A stretch of 64,000 bases of DNA from Martelella mediterranea (GCF_021021415.1 NZ_JAINWJ010000005.1:1-64000), one strand, 5' to 3'; counted from the stretch's first letter, positions 18,138-28,018 are shown. Made by a program: numbers and translations. The notes: generated from the sequence alone by a model not told the origin.

Positions 18138-18316
18138 GGCGAAACTTCCTTTCCTCTCTCAAGGGCTTTTCAAGCCCTCCGGCTTTGCTTTATATCAGCG
18201 CCAACACAGATTGTCTGGTCGACCGCCCCCTCGTCTCCATTAGAACGGTCTTAACAGGTAAAGCCTGCCACAAGCTAGACAATTTCCATATTCTGGCAAG
18301 CACAAAGGGGCTTTGC

Positions 18317-19711
18317 GTGGACTATATCTCTACCCGTGGCGAGGCGCCCGTCCTCGGTTTTTCAGATGCGGTTCTGGCGGGCCTGGCGCAGGATGGCGGG
18401 CTCTACCTGCCGCGCGAATGGCCCTTCCTGCCGGCGGACAATATCCGCGCGCTGCGCGGCAAGACCTATCAGGAGATCGCTTTCACGATCATCAAGCCGT
18501 TCATCGATGGCGAAATCGCCGATGACGAGCTGAAGGCGATGATCGACGACGCCTATGCCACCTTCCGCCACGAGGCGGTCGTGCCGGTGGTGCAGAGCGG
18601 CGCGAACCGGTTCACGCTGGAGCTTTTCCACGGCTCCACCCTCGCCTTCAAGGACGTCGCCATGCAGTTGCTGGCGCGGCTGATGGATCATGTGCTGGCA
18701 AAACGCGGCCAGCGCGCGACCATTATCGGCGCGACCTCGGGCGATACCGGCGGGGCCGCGATCGACGCGTTTTCGGCAAGCACCCGCACCGACATCTTCA
18801 TCCTGTTTCCCCATGGGAAGGTCTCGCCGGTGCAGCAGCGTCAGATGACCACGCTCGGCGCGGACAATGTCCATGCGATCGCCGTCGAGGGACATTTCGA
18901 CGACTGCCAGAACCTCGTCAAGGCGATGTTCGCCGATGGCGGCTTCCGCGACGAGGTGAAGCTTTCCGGCGTCAACTCGATCAACTGGGCGCGGATCATG
19001 GCGCAGGTGGTCTATTACTTCACCGCCGGCATTGCGCTCGGCGCGCCCGACCGCGCTATCGACTTCACCGTGCCGACCGGCAATTTCGGCGATATCTTCG
19101 CCGGCTATGTTGCCATGAAGATGGGATTGCCCGTCGGCCGGCTGGTGATCGCCACCAATGAAAACGACATCCTCGCCCGCGCGCTGGAGACCGGTCGCTA
19201 CGAAATGCGCGGCGTCGAGGCCACCACCTCGCCGTCGATGGATATCCAGATTTCGTCCAATTTCGAACGTCTGCTGTTCGAGGCGAGCGGCCGCGACAGC
19301 GCCTATGTGCGCCGCGCCATGGCCGGACTGAAGCAATCCGGCGCTTTCGATATCGAGGGCGAGACGCTTGCCAAAATCCGCGCCCTGTTTGCGGCCGGCA
19401 AGACCGATCAGGCGGGCGCTGCAGCCGAAATCGCGCGCTCGCTCAGGGACACCGGCGTGCTGATCGACCCCCACACCGCCGTCGCCGTCGCCGTCGCGAG
19501 AAAACACGAACGCACGGAAAACCCGATGGTGGTGCTGTCGACCGCGCACCCCGCCAAGTTCCCGGACGCAGTAAAATCGGCAAGCGGTATTGACCCGGCG
19601 CTTCCCGCATGGCTTGCTGGTCTGATGGACAAGGAGGAGCGTTTCAGTGTCCTTTCTCCCGACCTGGATGCCATCGAGGCCTTTATTCGTTCGGGCATCC
19701 AAAAAGGTTGA
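18317..19711 (+). CDS. thrC: threonine synthase
   Basis: This PLP enzyme converts O-phosphohomoserine to threonine. The 464-residue product has the cofactor lysine in HGSTLAFKD (Lys112) and the phosphate-binding ATSGDTGGAAIDAF loop. The start is a GTG at 18317 before DYISTRGE, the usual beginning of the family, with AAGGGG about six bases upstream. An ATG 62 codons further upstream is open but would add an unrelated extension. The homoserine kinase gene thrB of the same pathway is at 30159-31127. The M16 peptidase gene follows after 28 bp. Confidence 0.94.
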   Translation: MDYISTRGEAPVLGFSDAVLAGLAQDGGLYLPREWPFLPADNIRALRGKTYQEIAFTIIKPFIDGEIADDELKAMIDDAYATFRHEAVVPVVQSGANRFTLELFHGSTLAFKDVAMQLLARLMDHVLAKRGQRATIIGATSGDTGGAAIDAFSASTRTDIFILFPHGKVSPVQQRQMTTLGADNVHAIAVEGHFDDCQNLVKAMFADGGFRDEVKLSGVNSINWARIMAQVVYYFTAGIALGAPDRAIDFTVPTGNFGDIFAGYVAMKMGLPVGRLVIATNENDILARALETGRYEMRGVEATTSPSMDIQISSNFERLLFEASGRDSAYVRRAMAGLKQSGAFDIEGETLAKIRALFAAGKTDQAGAAAEIARSLRDTGVLIDPHTAVAVAVARKHERTENPMVVLSTAHPAKFPDAVKSASGIDPALPAWLAGLMDKEERFSVLSPDLDAIEAFIRSGIQKG

Positions 19712-19739
19712 GCACTGACCAAAACGAAAGCAGGACCGC

Positions 19740-21038
19740 ATGACCGTAGAGTACACCCGGCTTTCCTCCGGGTTGACCGTCGTTACCCAGAACATGCCGC
19801 ATATCGAAAGCGTTGCGATCGGAACCTGGATCAAATCGGGCTCGCGCAATGAACTGCAAAACGAGCATGGCATCGCCCACCTTCTGGAACACATGGCCTT
19901 CAAGGGCACCAAGCGCCGCACCGCCCGCCAGATCGCGGAGGAGATCGAAAATGTCGGCGGCGAGGTCAATGCCGCGACATCCACCGAAACGACGTCCTAT
20001 TACGCCCGGGTCCTGAAGGATCACGTACCGCTGGCCGTCGATATCCTGGCCGATATCCTCACCGGCTCCGCCTTCGACGAGGAGGAGCTGGCGCGCGAGA
20101 AGAACGTGATCATGCAGGAGATCGGCGCCGCCAACGACATTCCCGATGACGTGGTGTTCGACAATTTCGCGGGCGCTGCCTTTCGCGACCAGACCATCGG
20201 CCGGCCGATCCTCGGCACGCCGGAGACCGTGATGGCGTTCACGCCGGACGATATCCGCCGCTATCTCGCCCGCAACTACACCACCGACCGGATTTTCATC
20301 GTCGCCACCGGCGCGGTCGACCATCAGACCTTCGCCCGTATGGTGGAGGAGCGCTTTGCGTCCCTTCCGCGCAAACCGGAAACCCCGCCGCAGATGGAAG
20401 CCGCGATCTATACCGGCGGTGAAGTGCGCGAGAGCCGCACGCTTTCCGATGCGCAGATCATTCTCGGCTTCGAAGGCCCGGCCTATCACGCCCAGGATTT
20501 CTACTGTTCGCAGATTCTCGCCAATATTCTCGGCGGCGGCATGTCGTCGCGCCTGTTCCAGGAAGTGCGCGAAATCAGAGGGCTGTGCTACTCGGTCTAT
20601 GCCTTCCACTGGGGATTTTCGGACTCGGGCGTGTTCGCCGTCCACGCGGCAACCGGCGGCGAGCAACTGCCTGAACTAATGCCCGTGATCGTGAACGAGT
20701 TGCAGCGCGCGGCCGACCACTTCGATGAAAGCGAGATCGAGCGCGCGCGCCAGCAGATCCGGGCCCAGCTTCTGATGGGCCAGGAAAGTGCTGCCGCCCG
20801 CGCCGGACAGATCGCCCGCCAGGTGATGCTCTGGGGCCGGCCGATCCCCAACGAGGAAATGATGCTGCGCATCGAAAACATCACGCCGCGCCGCCTGACC
20901 GACCTCGCCGGCCGCTCCTTCTACGATGCGCCGCCGACGCTTTCGGCGATCGGTCCGCTGGACCAGCTTACCGGGATTGAGGACATCGCCGGCAGCCTCA
21001 GCTTCAACCACAAGCAGGCGGTGAATGCAGCCGGGTAG
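19740..21038 (+). CDS. M16 family zinc metallopeptidase (processing-peptidase type)
   Basis: The 432-residue product has the inverted zinc motif HLLEH (His47, Glu50, His51) in GIAHLLEHMAFKGT. The downstream zinc-ligand glutamate region is REKNVIMQEIGAANDIPDD, and the C-terminal R/Y motif region is EIRGLCYSVYAFH. This is the mitochondrial-processing-peptidase-like group common next to thrC in alphaproteobacteria. No signal peptide is seen, so a cytoplasmic role is likely; the substrate is unknown. AGGA precedes the ATG. Confidence 0.9.
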   Translation: MTVEYTRLSSGLTVVTQNMPHIESVAIGTWIKSGSRNELQNEHGIAHLLEHMAFKGTKRRTARQIAEEIENVGGEVNAATSTETTSYYARVLKDHVPLAVDILADILTGSAFDEEELAREKNVIMQEIGAANDIPDDVVFDNFAGAAFRDQTIGRPILGTPETVMAFTPDDIRRYLARNYTTDRIFIVATGAVDHQTFARMVEERFASLPRKPETPPQMEAAIYTGGEVRESRTLSDAQIILGFEGPAYHAQDFYCSQILANILGGGMSSRLFQEVREIRGLCYSVYAFHWGFSDSGVFAVHAATGGEQLPELMPVIVNELQRAADHFDESEIERARQQIRAQLLMGQESAAARAGQIARQVMLWGRPIPNEEMMLRIENITPRRLTDLAGRSFYDAPPTLSAIGPLDQLTGIEDIAGSLSFNHKQAVNAAG

Positions 21039-21155
21039 GCCAGACGGGCGCCATGCCCGTCGCGCCGGCAGGGCAGTCCCGCTTCTGACTGCGCCGCGGG
21101 CCGTTTTCGCACGCGGCCCCGGCGGCTCAAGCAGCCAACCGCCGGAGTGACAGCC

Positions 21156-21758
21156 GTGGTTGCGTTGCTGCTTTCGTCCCGGGCGCGCCGGCGCCATCGG
21201 TTTGCCATACAATCCGCCGATTATCTGCTGCGTCTTCCGCGCACAGAAGATTTCGAGGAGTGGAGAACGCTCAGGACCCGCAGCCGCGCCTTTCTGCAGC
21301 CGTGGGAGCCGGTGTGGAGTGCAGCCGACATGACCCGGCGCGGGTTTCGCAAGCGCATCGCCCGCGTCAATCTCGAATTCGAGTCGGGCTCGGGCATCCA
21401 GCTTTTCATCTTTGCCAGAAACCCCGACAGGCTGGTCGGCGGCATCACGATCGGGCTGATCCGGCGCGGCGTAGCGCAGAACTGCATGCTTGGATACTGG
21501 ATGGGCGAGGAATATGCCGGCAAGGGTCATATGTTCGCCGCACTTCAACTCGTAATTCGCTATATCTTCGAGGAGTTGAGGTTGCACCGGATTGAGGCGG
21601 CCTGTATCCCCACAAACATGCGCAGCGCGTCGCTGTTGCAAAAAGCCGGCTTCACCCAGGAGGGGTATTTGCACAAATATCTGCGCATCAACGGCGAATG
21701 GCAGGATCATCATCTCTTTGCCCTGCTCGAAGACGACTACGACCGCAAAGGGAACTGA
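21156..21758 (+). CDS. GNAT acetyltransferase, RimJ type
   Basis: The 200-residue product has the GNAT core with YWMGEEYAGKGHMFAAL (acetyl-CoA binding), LHRIEAACIPTNMRSASLLQKAGF and the C-terminal YLRINGEWQDH. This is the pattern of RimJ/RimL-like N-alpha-acetyltransferases of ribosomal proteins; the actual substrate is not known. The start is taken as GTG 21156 with GGAG at 21144-21147; a GTG at 21147 is also open. It follows the M16 gene and is nine bases from the next gene. Confidence 0.8.
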   Translation: MVALLLSSRARRRHRFAIQSADYLLRLPRTEDFEEWRTLRTRSRAFLQPWEPVWSAADMTRRGFRKRIARVNLEFESGSGIQLFIFARNPDRLVGGITIGLIRRGVAQNCMLGYWMGEEYAGKGHMFAALQLVIRYIFEELRLHRIEAACIPTNMRSASLLQKAGFTQEGYLHKYLRINGEWQDHHLFALLEDDYDRKGN

Positions 21759-21767
21759 AGACCGCTG

Positions 21768-24659
21768 ATGCCAATGTCCCCCCTCACCGCCTGGTTCTGC
21801 CGCAAGCTCCTGGCCCTTCTTGGAGCGATCGTCGTGATGATCGCCGTGGCCGTGCCCGCCCTGGCGCTCGAACCGGTGGAAGTGTCGCGCGGCGACGTCG
21901 CCATCGACCTGACCTCGCAGGTCGAGCTCTATCCCAATGAGGGCGAGACGTTCCAGATTTCGACGGTTCCCGACCCGAACGGCATAAGGCGTCGCATCGA
22001 GGTCCGCTCCACCGGCGACAACCACTCCGGCGACTGGGCGGTGTTTTCACTTGCCAATATTTCCGACGAGCAGCTGGACCGGCTGATCGTCGCGCCGCAT
22101 TTCCGCCTCGTCGGCTCCGGCCTGTTCTGGCCGGATCTCGGCTCGTCGCGGATCGAGGCGATCACGCCGAGCGAGGGCTTCGCGCTGAACCGCGTCAACA
22201 GCGACGATGCGGACGTGTTTTCGATCACGCTCAATCCGGGATCGGTGATCACCTTCGTGGCGGAGCTCAACACCGCCGAACTGCCGCAGCTCTACATGTG
22301 GGAGCCCGAGGCCTACAAGGACACCGAAAACGCCTTCACGCTCTATCACGGCATCGTGCTCGGCATTGCCGGCCTGCTGGCTGTGTTTTTGAGCATCCTG
22401 TTCGTGGTCAAGGGAACCTCGGTTCTGCCGGCAACGGCCATGCTGGCATGGTCGGTGCTGCTCTATGTCGCGATCGATTTCAATTTCCTGAACCAGATCA
22501 TACCGTTGTCGGCGTCCGATCAACGCATATGGCGGGCGAGCGCCGATGTCGCGATCGCCTTTTCACTGGTGGTGTTCCTGTTCACCTATCTCAATCTGGC
22601 GCGCTGGCATGCCCAGCTCGGCTATGGCACGGCCGCCTGGGGCGTGCTGTTGATGGCGCTGTTCGGGGTGGCGCTGTTCGACCCCTCGGCGGCCGCCGGC
22701 ATCGCGCGCCTCTCGTTCGCCGCAACCGTGCTTGCCGGCATCGTGCTGATGTTCTACCTGAGCTTCCGGCGCTATGACCGGGCGATCCTGCTGATGCCGG
22801 CCTGGGCGCTGATCGTCGCTTGGCTGTTTGCCGGCTATATGGCGGTGACCGGCCGGATCGACAACGACATCATTCAACCGGCGCTCGACGGCGGCATGGT
22901 TCTGATCGTGCTGCTGCTCGGCTTCACCGTGATCCAGCACGCCTTTGCCGGTGGGGTCTACCAGCCGGGCCTGTTTTCCGATCTGGAGCGTCAGGCGCTG
23001 GCCTTTCTCGGCACCGACGCCACCGTGTGGGACTGGGATGTCGGCCGCGACCGGATCGTCACAGAGCCCGATTTCGCGCCCAAGCTCGGCCTTGCGCCCG
23101 GCGCGCTGAACGGCCCCGCGCGGACATGGCTGCAATATCTCCACCCCGCCGACCGCGACCGCTTCCGCTCCACCCTCGACCTGTTCCTCGAATGGCGGCG
23201 CGGCCGGCTGAAGCTTGAGTTCCGGGTGCGCGCCAATGACGGGCATTATCATTTCATGACCATCCGCGCCCGGCCGGTGCTGAGCTCGGATGGCGAGGTG
23301 ATCCGCTGCGTCGGCACGCTGAACGACCAGACGGACCATAAGGTTTCCACCCAGCGCCTGCTGCAGGACGCGGTGATCGACAACCTCACCGGCCTGCCGA
23401 ACCACACCATCCTCATCGACCGGCTGCAATCGCTGATCGCAATGTCGCGTACGGCCCCGCATCTCCATCCGACGCTGATCGTGGCGGATATCGACCGCTT
23501 CAAGGAGATCAACGAGACGCTTGGTTTTGCTGCCGGCGACAATATCCTGATCGCGCTGACGCGCCGCATCCAGAGGCTGCTGAAGCCGGAGGACACCCTG
23601 TCCAGAATCTGGGGCAGCAGCTTCGCGATCATCCTGCAATCCCAGAATGACCCGGACGCGATCGCCGAATTCACCGATGCGCTTACTGCGGCGATCGATG
23701 TGCCGATCACGTTCGAAAACCGCGAGATCGCGCTCACGGCCGCGATCGGCATTGCGTCCTGGCACGATGACCATGAGACCGCCGAGGCGTTTCTGGAGGA
23801 TGCCCGGCTGGCGATGCTGCGCGCCAAGCGCATGGGCGGCAACACGGTCGAGACCTATCGTCCGGCGCTCAGAATGCTCGATGACGAGCGCAAGCAGCTG
23901 CAAGGCGACCTTGGCCGCGCGATCGACCGCCAGGAAATGACGGTGCTCTACCAGCCGATCGTGAAGTTCGAGGGGCAGAAGCTCGCGGGCTTCAGGTGCT
24001 CGCTTAACTGGAAGCATCCCCAGCGCGGCGATGTCTCCGCCGGCGAGATTTTCGAGCTGAGCCGGGAGAGCGGCCGCTCGGCGGAGCTCATCCTCTACAC
24101 CGTACGTCAAGCGGCAAACGATCTCGCGGCATGGCAGCAATCCGTCGCCAATGCCCGCCCGTTCGTCATGGTCGAACTGAGCTGCAACGAGATGCTGAAA
24201 ACCAGCACGCTGATCGAGCTGGAGAGCATCGTGCGGGAATCGGAAGTGGCGCCGCGCCAGATCGTATTCTCCATTCCGGAGGATATCGTGCAGGAAGCGC
24301 CCGAGCAGGCGAAGCTCGCCCTGCAGTATCTGCGCACCATCGGCGCGGGCGTTACCCTGTCGGGCTTCGGCAATGGCCACGGCTCGCTGACGCTGCTGAA
24401 GAGCTTCCGTTTCGACGCGACTTATGTCGACAGCGCGATCTTCAAGTACAATCAGGAACCGCAGGCGGAAATCGTCAAGGCCTTTAGCGAACTGGCCGAG
24501 CGCCTCGGCACGGCAATCGGGATCAGCGACCTCGACAATGAGGCCGATGCCACAGCCTTTGCCGAAGCAGGCTGCACCTACGCAACCGGCCCGATCTACG
24601 GGGCCGCGGTCGTCTCCTCCACCGCGATCCGTCTTGTGCGCGAGAACGGCGCAAGCTGA
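21768..24659 (+). CDS. membrane PAS-GGDEF-EAL protein with both output motifs degenerate
   Basis: The 963-residue product has a signal peptide ending near residue 35. A periplasmic beta-rich domain (about 36-185) is followed by seven or so transmembrane helices (about 190-390), like 7TM-DISM receptors. A PAS domain (about 408-525), a GGDEF-type domain (530-690) and an EAL-type domain (705-955) complete it. The GGDEF signature is WGSSF (615-619) instead of GG(D/E)EF. The EAL region is GFRCSLNWKHP, with Arg743 where the metal-binding Glu should be. Diguanylate cyclase and phosphodiesterase activity are therefore unlikely. It may sense c-di-GMP or act by protein contact. It follows the GNAT gene in the same direction. 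Confidence 0.85.
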   Translation: MPMSPLTAWFCRKLLALLGAIVVMIAVAVPALALEPVEVSRGDVAIDLTSQVELYPNEGETFQISTVPDPNGIRRRIEVRSTGDNHSGDWAVFSLANISDEQLDRLIVAPHFRLVGSGLFWPDLGSSRIEAITPSEGFALNRVNSDDADVFSITLNPGSVITFVAELNTAELPQLYMWEPEAYKDTENAFTLYHGIVLGIAGLLAVFLSILFVVKGTSVLPATAMLAWSVLLYVAIDFNFLNQIIPLSASDQRIWRASADVAIAFSLVVFLFTYLNLARWHAQLGYGTAAWGVLLMALFGVALFDPSAAAGIARLSFAATVLAGIVLMFYLSFRRYDRAILLMPAWALIVAWLFAGYMAVTGRIDNDIIQPALDGGMVLIVLLLGFTVIQHAFAGGVYQPGLFSDLERQALAFLGTDATVWDWDVGRDRIVTEPDFAPKLGLAPGALNGPARTWLQYLHPADRDRFRSTLDLFLEWRRGRLKLEFRVRANDGHYHFMTIRARPVLSSDGEVIRCVGTLNDQTDHKVSTQRLLQDAVIDNLTGLPNHTILIDRLQSLIAMSRTAPHLHPTLIVADIDRFKEINETLGFAAGDNILIALTRRIQRLLKPEDTLSRIWGSSFAIILQSQNDPDAIAEFTDALTAAIDVPITFENREIALTAAIGIASWHDDHETAEAFLEDARLAMLRAKRMGGNTVETYRPALRMLDDERKQLQGDLGRAIDRQEMTVLYQPIVKFEGQKLAGFRCSLNWKHPQRGDVSAGEIFELSRESGRSAELILYTVRQAANDLAAWQQSVANARPFVMVELSCNEMLKTSTLIELESIVRESEVAPRQIVFSIPEDIVQEAPEQAKLALQYLRTIGAGVTLSGFGNGHGSLTLLKSFRFDATYVDSAIFKYNQEPQAEIVKAFSELAERLGTAIGISDLDNEADATAFAEAGCTYATGPIYGAAVVSSTAIRLVRENGAS

Positions 24660-24723
24660 TCCGGCAAGGTCCGCCCCGCGCTTGCGAACGCCGAGACATC
24701 GCCCTGCCGGGCGCGGTTCGGCG

Positions 24724-25788
24724 TTACGTCGCCGCTTTTCCGGCTTTGGGACCGTTCAGCATGGTGACGATGTAGTCGATTTTCGCGACGATGTCCGGGG
24801 TGAGCACGAAGGGATAGAAATCCTGCTGGCCCATTGACTTATGGATCGCATTCATCGCGATCGTCAGCGGTATCCATGCCTCGGCCAGACGTTTGCCGCT
24901 GACGCATTTATAGGGGTCGCCAAGCGGTTCGAGCCGGGCGTCATCCACCGCAAGGCCGAAGGCGCGCGCGGTCTCAAGCGTGTCGACGATGTGGAGCGCA
25001 TGCGCGAAGCTCTCGGCAAAATCCTCCCAGGGGTGCGTCGCCGCATAGGCGCTGACGTGGTGCTCGGGCCAGTCCGGCGGCGGGCCGTTCTCATAGTGAC
25101 GCTGGAGCGCCGCCTGATAGTCTTCGCGCTCGTCGCCAAAGACCGCGCGAAAGCTCTCCAGCCGTCTGTCGTCGCGCACCAGCCTGTCCCAGACATAATG
25201 CCCGACCTCGTGGCGGAAATGGCCGAGCATGGTGCGATAGGGCTCGTTCATCTGGTCGCGGATGATCTCGCGGGTCACGTCATCGGCCTCCGCCGCCCTC
25301 AGCGATATCAGCCCGTCATCGTGGCCCGTCATCGCCGGCGTGACCGAACCGTCGGCCTCCACGGTGTCCTCGAGGAAATCGAACACCAGCCCGTTTTGCG
25401 GGTCCTGCTTGCGCGTCGGCGTGTCCACGCCCCAGCGCAGCAGAGAATAGAACAGATGCCGCTGGGCGGCGCCGATGCGCTTGAAACGGTTGAGTCCGAT
25501 CTCGGTGGTTGTGTCCGGTATCAGGTTGTTGTGCCGGCAGGCCAGGCAGAAGGTCTCGTCGTCGTCCTCGTCCACCAGCCAGTTGCATACGCCGATCCCG
25601 GTGTTCTCGCAGAGCCGGAAACGCCGGCTCTCGTCATCGGCCTTGTGCCAGAGCTCTCCCTCGCCCTGCCTGATGGAATAAAGGGCGATATCATCCGGCG
25701 CAAAGCCAAGCCGATGGCCACAGGCGACGCAGGTATCGTTATCGAAATAAACGGTCTGCCCGCAATGATCGCATTCAAAGATCTTCAT
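24724..25788 (-). CDS. zinc-ribbon putative zinc metallopeptidase
   Basis: The 354-residue protein begins with a zinc ribbon (CDHCGQ and CVACGHR), followed by a second Cys set (VCNW, FCLACRH). The catalytic-looking HEVGHYVWD carries an HExxH pattern. A possible third ligand region is HPWEDFAESFAH. This is the arrangement of the conserved 'zinc-binding metallopeptidase' family of alphaproteobacteria. No signal peptide is seen; the substrate is unknown. It converges on the GGDEF-EAL gene. Confidence 0.8.
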   Translation of the reverse strand: MKIFECDHCGQTVYFDNDTCVACGHRLGFAPDDIALYSIRQGEGELWHKADDESRRFRLCENTGIGVCNWLVDEDDDETFCLACRHNNLIPDTTTEIGLNRFKRIGAAQRHLFYSLLRWGVDTPTRKQDPQNGLVFDFLEDTVEADGSVTPAMTGHDDGLISLRAAEADDVTREIIRDQMNEPYRTMLGHFRHEVGHYVWDRLVRDDRRLESFRAVFGDEREDYQAALQRHYENGPPPDWPEHHVSAYAATHPWEDFAESFAHALHIVDTLETARAFGLAVDDARLEPLGDPYKCVSGKRLAEAWIPLTIAMNAIHKSMGQQDFYPFVLTPDIVAKIDYIVTMLNGPKAGKAAT

Positions 25789-25856
25789 GGAGGCCTCGCA
25801 ATTGCGCCTGCCATCATTGGCAGACGCCCCTAAACGGGAATCCCGGCGGGATTGTT

Positions 25857-26507
25857 TCAGGCGTGCCCGATATTGGTGGAAAGCGACGACGGGCGCACAC
25901 CCATCGAATACAGCGCGCGTTCATATTTGCTGTCGAGATCGCGATCGAAAACCATGTCCTCGATCGCCGGGCATGTCAGCCAGTCATTGTTGGCGATCTC
26001 GCTTTCAAGCTGGCCGGGAGCCCAGCCGGTATAGCCGAGCAGCAGCGTCGCCCGCTCCGGGCCCCTGCCGGCGGCGACCGATTTCAGCACATCGAGCGTG
26101 CCAGTCATCGCCATATCGTCGCTGATCGGAATGCTGCCGTCGCCAGAATAATCGTAGGAATGCAGCACGAAGCCGCGGCCGGGTTCCACCGGCCCGCCGC
26201 ACAGCACCGGAAAATCGATCAGGGACGGCATCTCCGGATCGCGCTCTTCCCCGACAAGGTCGAGCTGATGAAGGACTTCGGGAAAGGTCACGGACTGGGC
26301 GCGGTTGATGATGAAACCCATCGCTCCGTCGCCGGAATGGGCGCAGATATAGATCACGCTGCGTTCGAACTCGCTCTCGGCAAGCTGCGGCATGGCGATC
26401 AGAAACTGGCCGTCGAATGGCCCGCGCTCACGCCCTTTTGCAAAGTTCTCCAACACGTCGATCTCCAGCGAACCGTTTGCGCCGCTTTCAAAATTCATCG
26501 TAGGCAT
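25857..26507 (-). CDS. YqgE/AlgH family protein
   Basis: The product contains the family core [23 protein letters not shown], followed by [19 protein letters not shown] and the later [17 protein letters not shown]. The family (UPF0301) has a known fold but no settled biochemical role; AlgH was first linked to alginate control in Pseudomonas. The start is uncertain: 26507 (ATG), 26498 (ATG) and 26531 (GTG) are all open, and none has a clear ribosome binding site. It is divergent from the DsbD-N gene. Confidence 0.88.
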   Translation of the reverse strand: MPTMNFESGANGSLEIDVLENFAKGRERGPFDGQFLIAMPQLAESEFERSVIYICAHSGDGAMGFIINRAQSVTFPEVLHQLDLVGEERDPEMPSLIDFPVLCGGPVEPGRGFVLHSYDYSGDGSIPISDDMAMTGTLDVLKSVAAGRGPERATLLLGYTGWAPGQLESEIANNDWLTCPAIEDMVFDRDLDSKYERALYSMGVRPSSLSTNIGHA

Positions 26508-26609
26508 GAAACCAAGATGGGGCAAGGTCACGCGATATTCAAATCAAATTGTCCGCAATATCATCGAAGCGCCATATCCCCGCCCCGCCCGCTGCGCTAA
26601 AGAGCAGAC

Positions 26610-27422
26610 ATGAAAACACGCCGCATCCTGATCATCGCCACACTCGCCCTGCCCGCTTTCGCGGGCCTCTCCCATGCCGGTCAAACCGAATGGGCCGAAG
26701 ATGCCGGCGGGCGCATGCGCATGATCATGACGGCACCCGATGAGGACGGCACGATCCGCGCCGCGCTGCAGGTGGAGCCCGCAGACGGTTTCATCACCTA
26801 CTGGCGCGAGCCCGGCGAAAGCGGCATCCCCCCGCAGATCACCATCGGCGGCAATGACGACGTGACGCTCGAAGCGATCGCCTACCCGGTGCCCAAGCGC
26901 ATCGACCTCGCCGGCGTGACGGATATGGGCTATGACGGGCCGGTAACATTTCCGTTGACCTTCAAGGCCGCGCCGGGCGCGCGTCCGCGGATGGACGTCA
27001 CCGCCTTTATCGGGCTTTGCAAGGACATCTGCATCCCGTTCCAGACGACGTTCGAGATCACCGCCTCCACCTATGACGGCAGCGCGGTGGATACCGCGAT
27101 CCTCGCCGTCGCCGAGACCACGCTACCGGAAGCGCCATCGGCCGATTTCCGCGTCGAACGCGCCGTCAGCACCGGGCAGGCCCTGGAGCTTGCCCTCGCC
27201 CTGCCGGAAGCCGACACCCCCGAAATCACGCTCGCCAGCAGCGGCGGTTTTATCGTCGAAGCTCCGGCGGGCGCGATGAAGGACGGGTTCTACACCATCA
27301 CCATACCGGTGAACTCCCTTCCCGACGGCCAGGATTCGGTCGGCGGCGACTGGCTGCTGCTTGCCAAGGCGGGTGACCGGGCGATGGAAACGCCGCTTGT
27401 GTTTGAAACGGTCTCCCCTTAG
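26610..27422 (+). CDS. periplasmic protein with DsbD/ScsB N-terminal-like domain
   Basis: The 270-residue product has a signal peptide (cleavage near SHAG, residues 21-24). A domain with FITYWREPGESGIPP and GLCKDICIPF follows, the pattern of the N-terminal thiol-disulfide interchange domain of DsbD/ScsB. The two cysteines are spaced CKDIC. No membrane or thioredoxin domain follows, so it is a free periplasmic version. It probably takes electrons from a membrane partner elsewhere. The peroxiredoxin gene follows after 35 bp, suggesting a shared oxidative-stress context. Confidence 0.78.
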   Translation: MKTRRILIIATLALPAFAGLSHAGQTEWAEDAGGRMRMIMTAPDEDGTIRAALQVEPADGFITYWREPGESGIPPQITIGGNDDVTLEAIAYPVPKRIDLAGVTDMGYDGPVTFPLTFKAAPGARPRMDVTAFIGLCKDICIPFQTTFEITASTYDGSAVDTAILAVAETTLPEAPSADFRVERAVSTGQALELALALPEADTPEITLASSGGFIVEAPAGAMKDGFYTITIPVNSLPDGQDSVGGDWLLLAKAGDRAMETPLVFETVSP

Positions 27423-27457
27423 GTTTCGTCCCCAGAGGATAAGAGAAGGAGTTTTCC

Positions 27458-27943
27458 ATGTCTGTTTCAAAAGGCGACACGCTGCCCTCCTCCACCCTGC
27501 GCGAGCTTACCGAAAACGGGCCGGAGCAGGTTTCCACCGACGATATTTTCAAGGGCAGGCGCGTGGTGCTGTTTGCGGTTCCCGGCGCGTTCACGCCGAC
27601 CTGCTCGATCAACCATCTGCCGACCTATCTCGAAAACCGCGACGCCATTTTGAGCCGCGGCGTCGATGAGATCGCGGTGGTGGCCGTCAACGATCCGTTC
27701 GTCATGGGCGGCTGGGCCAAGGCCACAGGCGGCGAAGGCAAGATTCGCTACCTCTCGGATGCCGATGGTTCATTCACCAAGGCGCTCGGCATGGACCTCG
27801 ATATGTCCGGCCCCGGTCTCGGCCTGCGCTCCAAGCGCTATTCCATGCTGGTCGAGGACGGCAAGGTGAAGGAACTGAATGTCGAGGACAATCCCGGGGA
27901 GGCTACCGTCTCCGCTGCGGCCACCATTCTCGGCCAGCTCTGA
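27458..27943 (+). CDS. peroxiredoxin, Prx5 type
   Basis: This 161-residue thiol peroxidase has the peroxidatic Cys49 in VPGAFTPTCSINHLP. The conserved region AVVAVNDPFVMGGWAK is typical of the Prx5/AhpE-like group that uses glutathione/glutaredoxin or thioredoxin. No other cysteine is present, which means a 1-Cys mechanism. AGAGAAGGAG lies before the ATG. It probably forms an operon with the DsbD-N gene and ends at a strong terminator. Confidence 0.9.
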   Translation: MSVSKGDTLPSSTLRELTENGPEQVSTDDIFKGRRVVLFAVPGAFTPTCSINHLPTYLENRDAILSRGVDEIAVVAVNDPFVMGGWAKATGGEGKIRYLSDADGSFTKALGMDLDMSGPGLGLRSKRYSMLVEDGKVKELNVEDNPGEATVSAAATILGQL

Positions 27944-27983
27944 GCGCGCAGTCGCTTTCACGAAGTCGCCCGTTGAAAAAACG

Positions 27984-28018
27984 GAAGCCGGCCGGGGGAT
28001 ACCCGACCGGCTTCTTTC
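27984..28018 (+). terminator. intrinsic terminator after the peroxiredoxin gene
   Basis: A GC-rich stem (left arm from 27984, GAAGCCGG...; right arm ...CCGGCTTC ending at 28014) closes a loop around GGGGATACCC and is followed by TTTC. It lies about 40 bp after the stop codon. Confidence 0.8.

Noticed and set aside
18131-18316. 62-codon N-terminal extension of thrC
   Set aside because: The extension is unrelated to threonine synthases, and GTG 18317 has a good ribosome binding site and the normal family start.
18362-19984. 540-codon open frame on the minus strand
   Set aside because: It is the reverse of thrC and the start of the M16 gene. thrC has the full PLP motif, so this frame is a shadow.
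22563-24380. 605-codon open frame on the minus strand
   Set aside because: It is the reverse of the PAS-GGDEF-EAL gene, with Arg/His/Gln-rich content and no domain.
24687-24725. inverted repeat AACGCCGA/TCGGCGTT between the GGDEF-EAL and metallopeptidase genes
   Set aside because: The arms pair but are 23 bases apart and no T tract follows, so it is not called a terminator.
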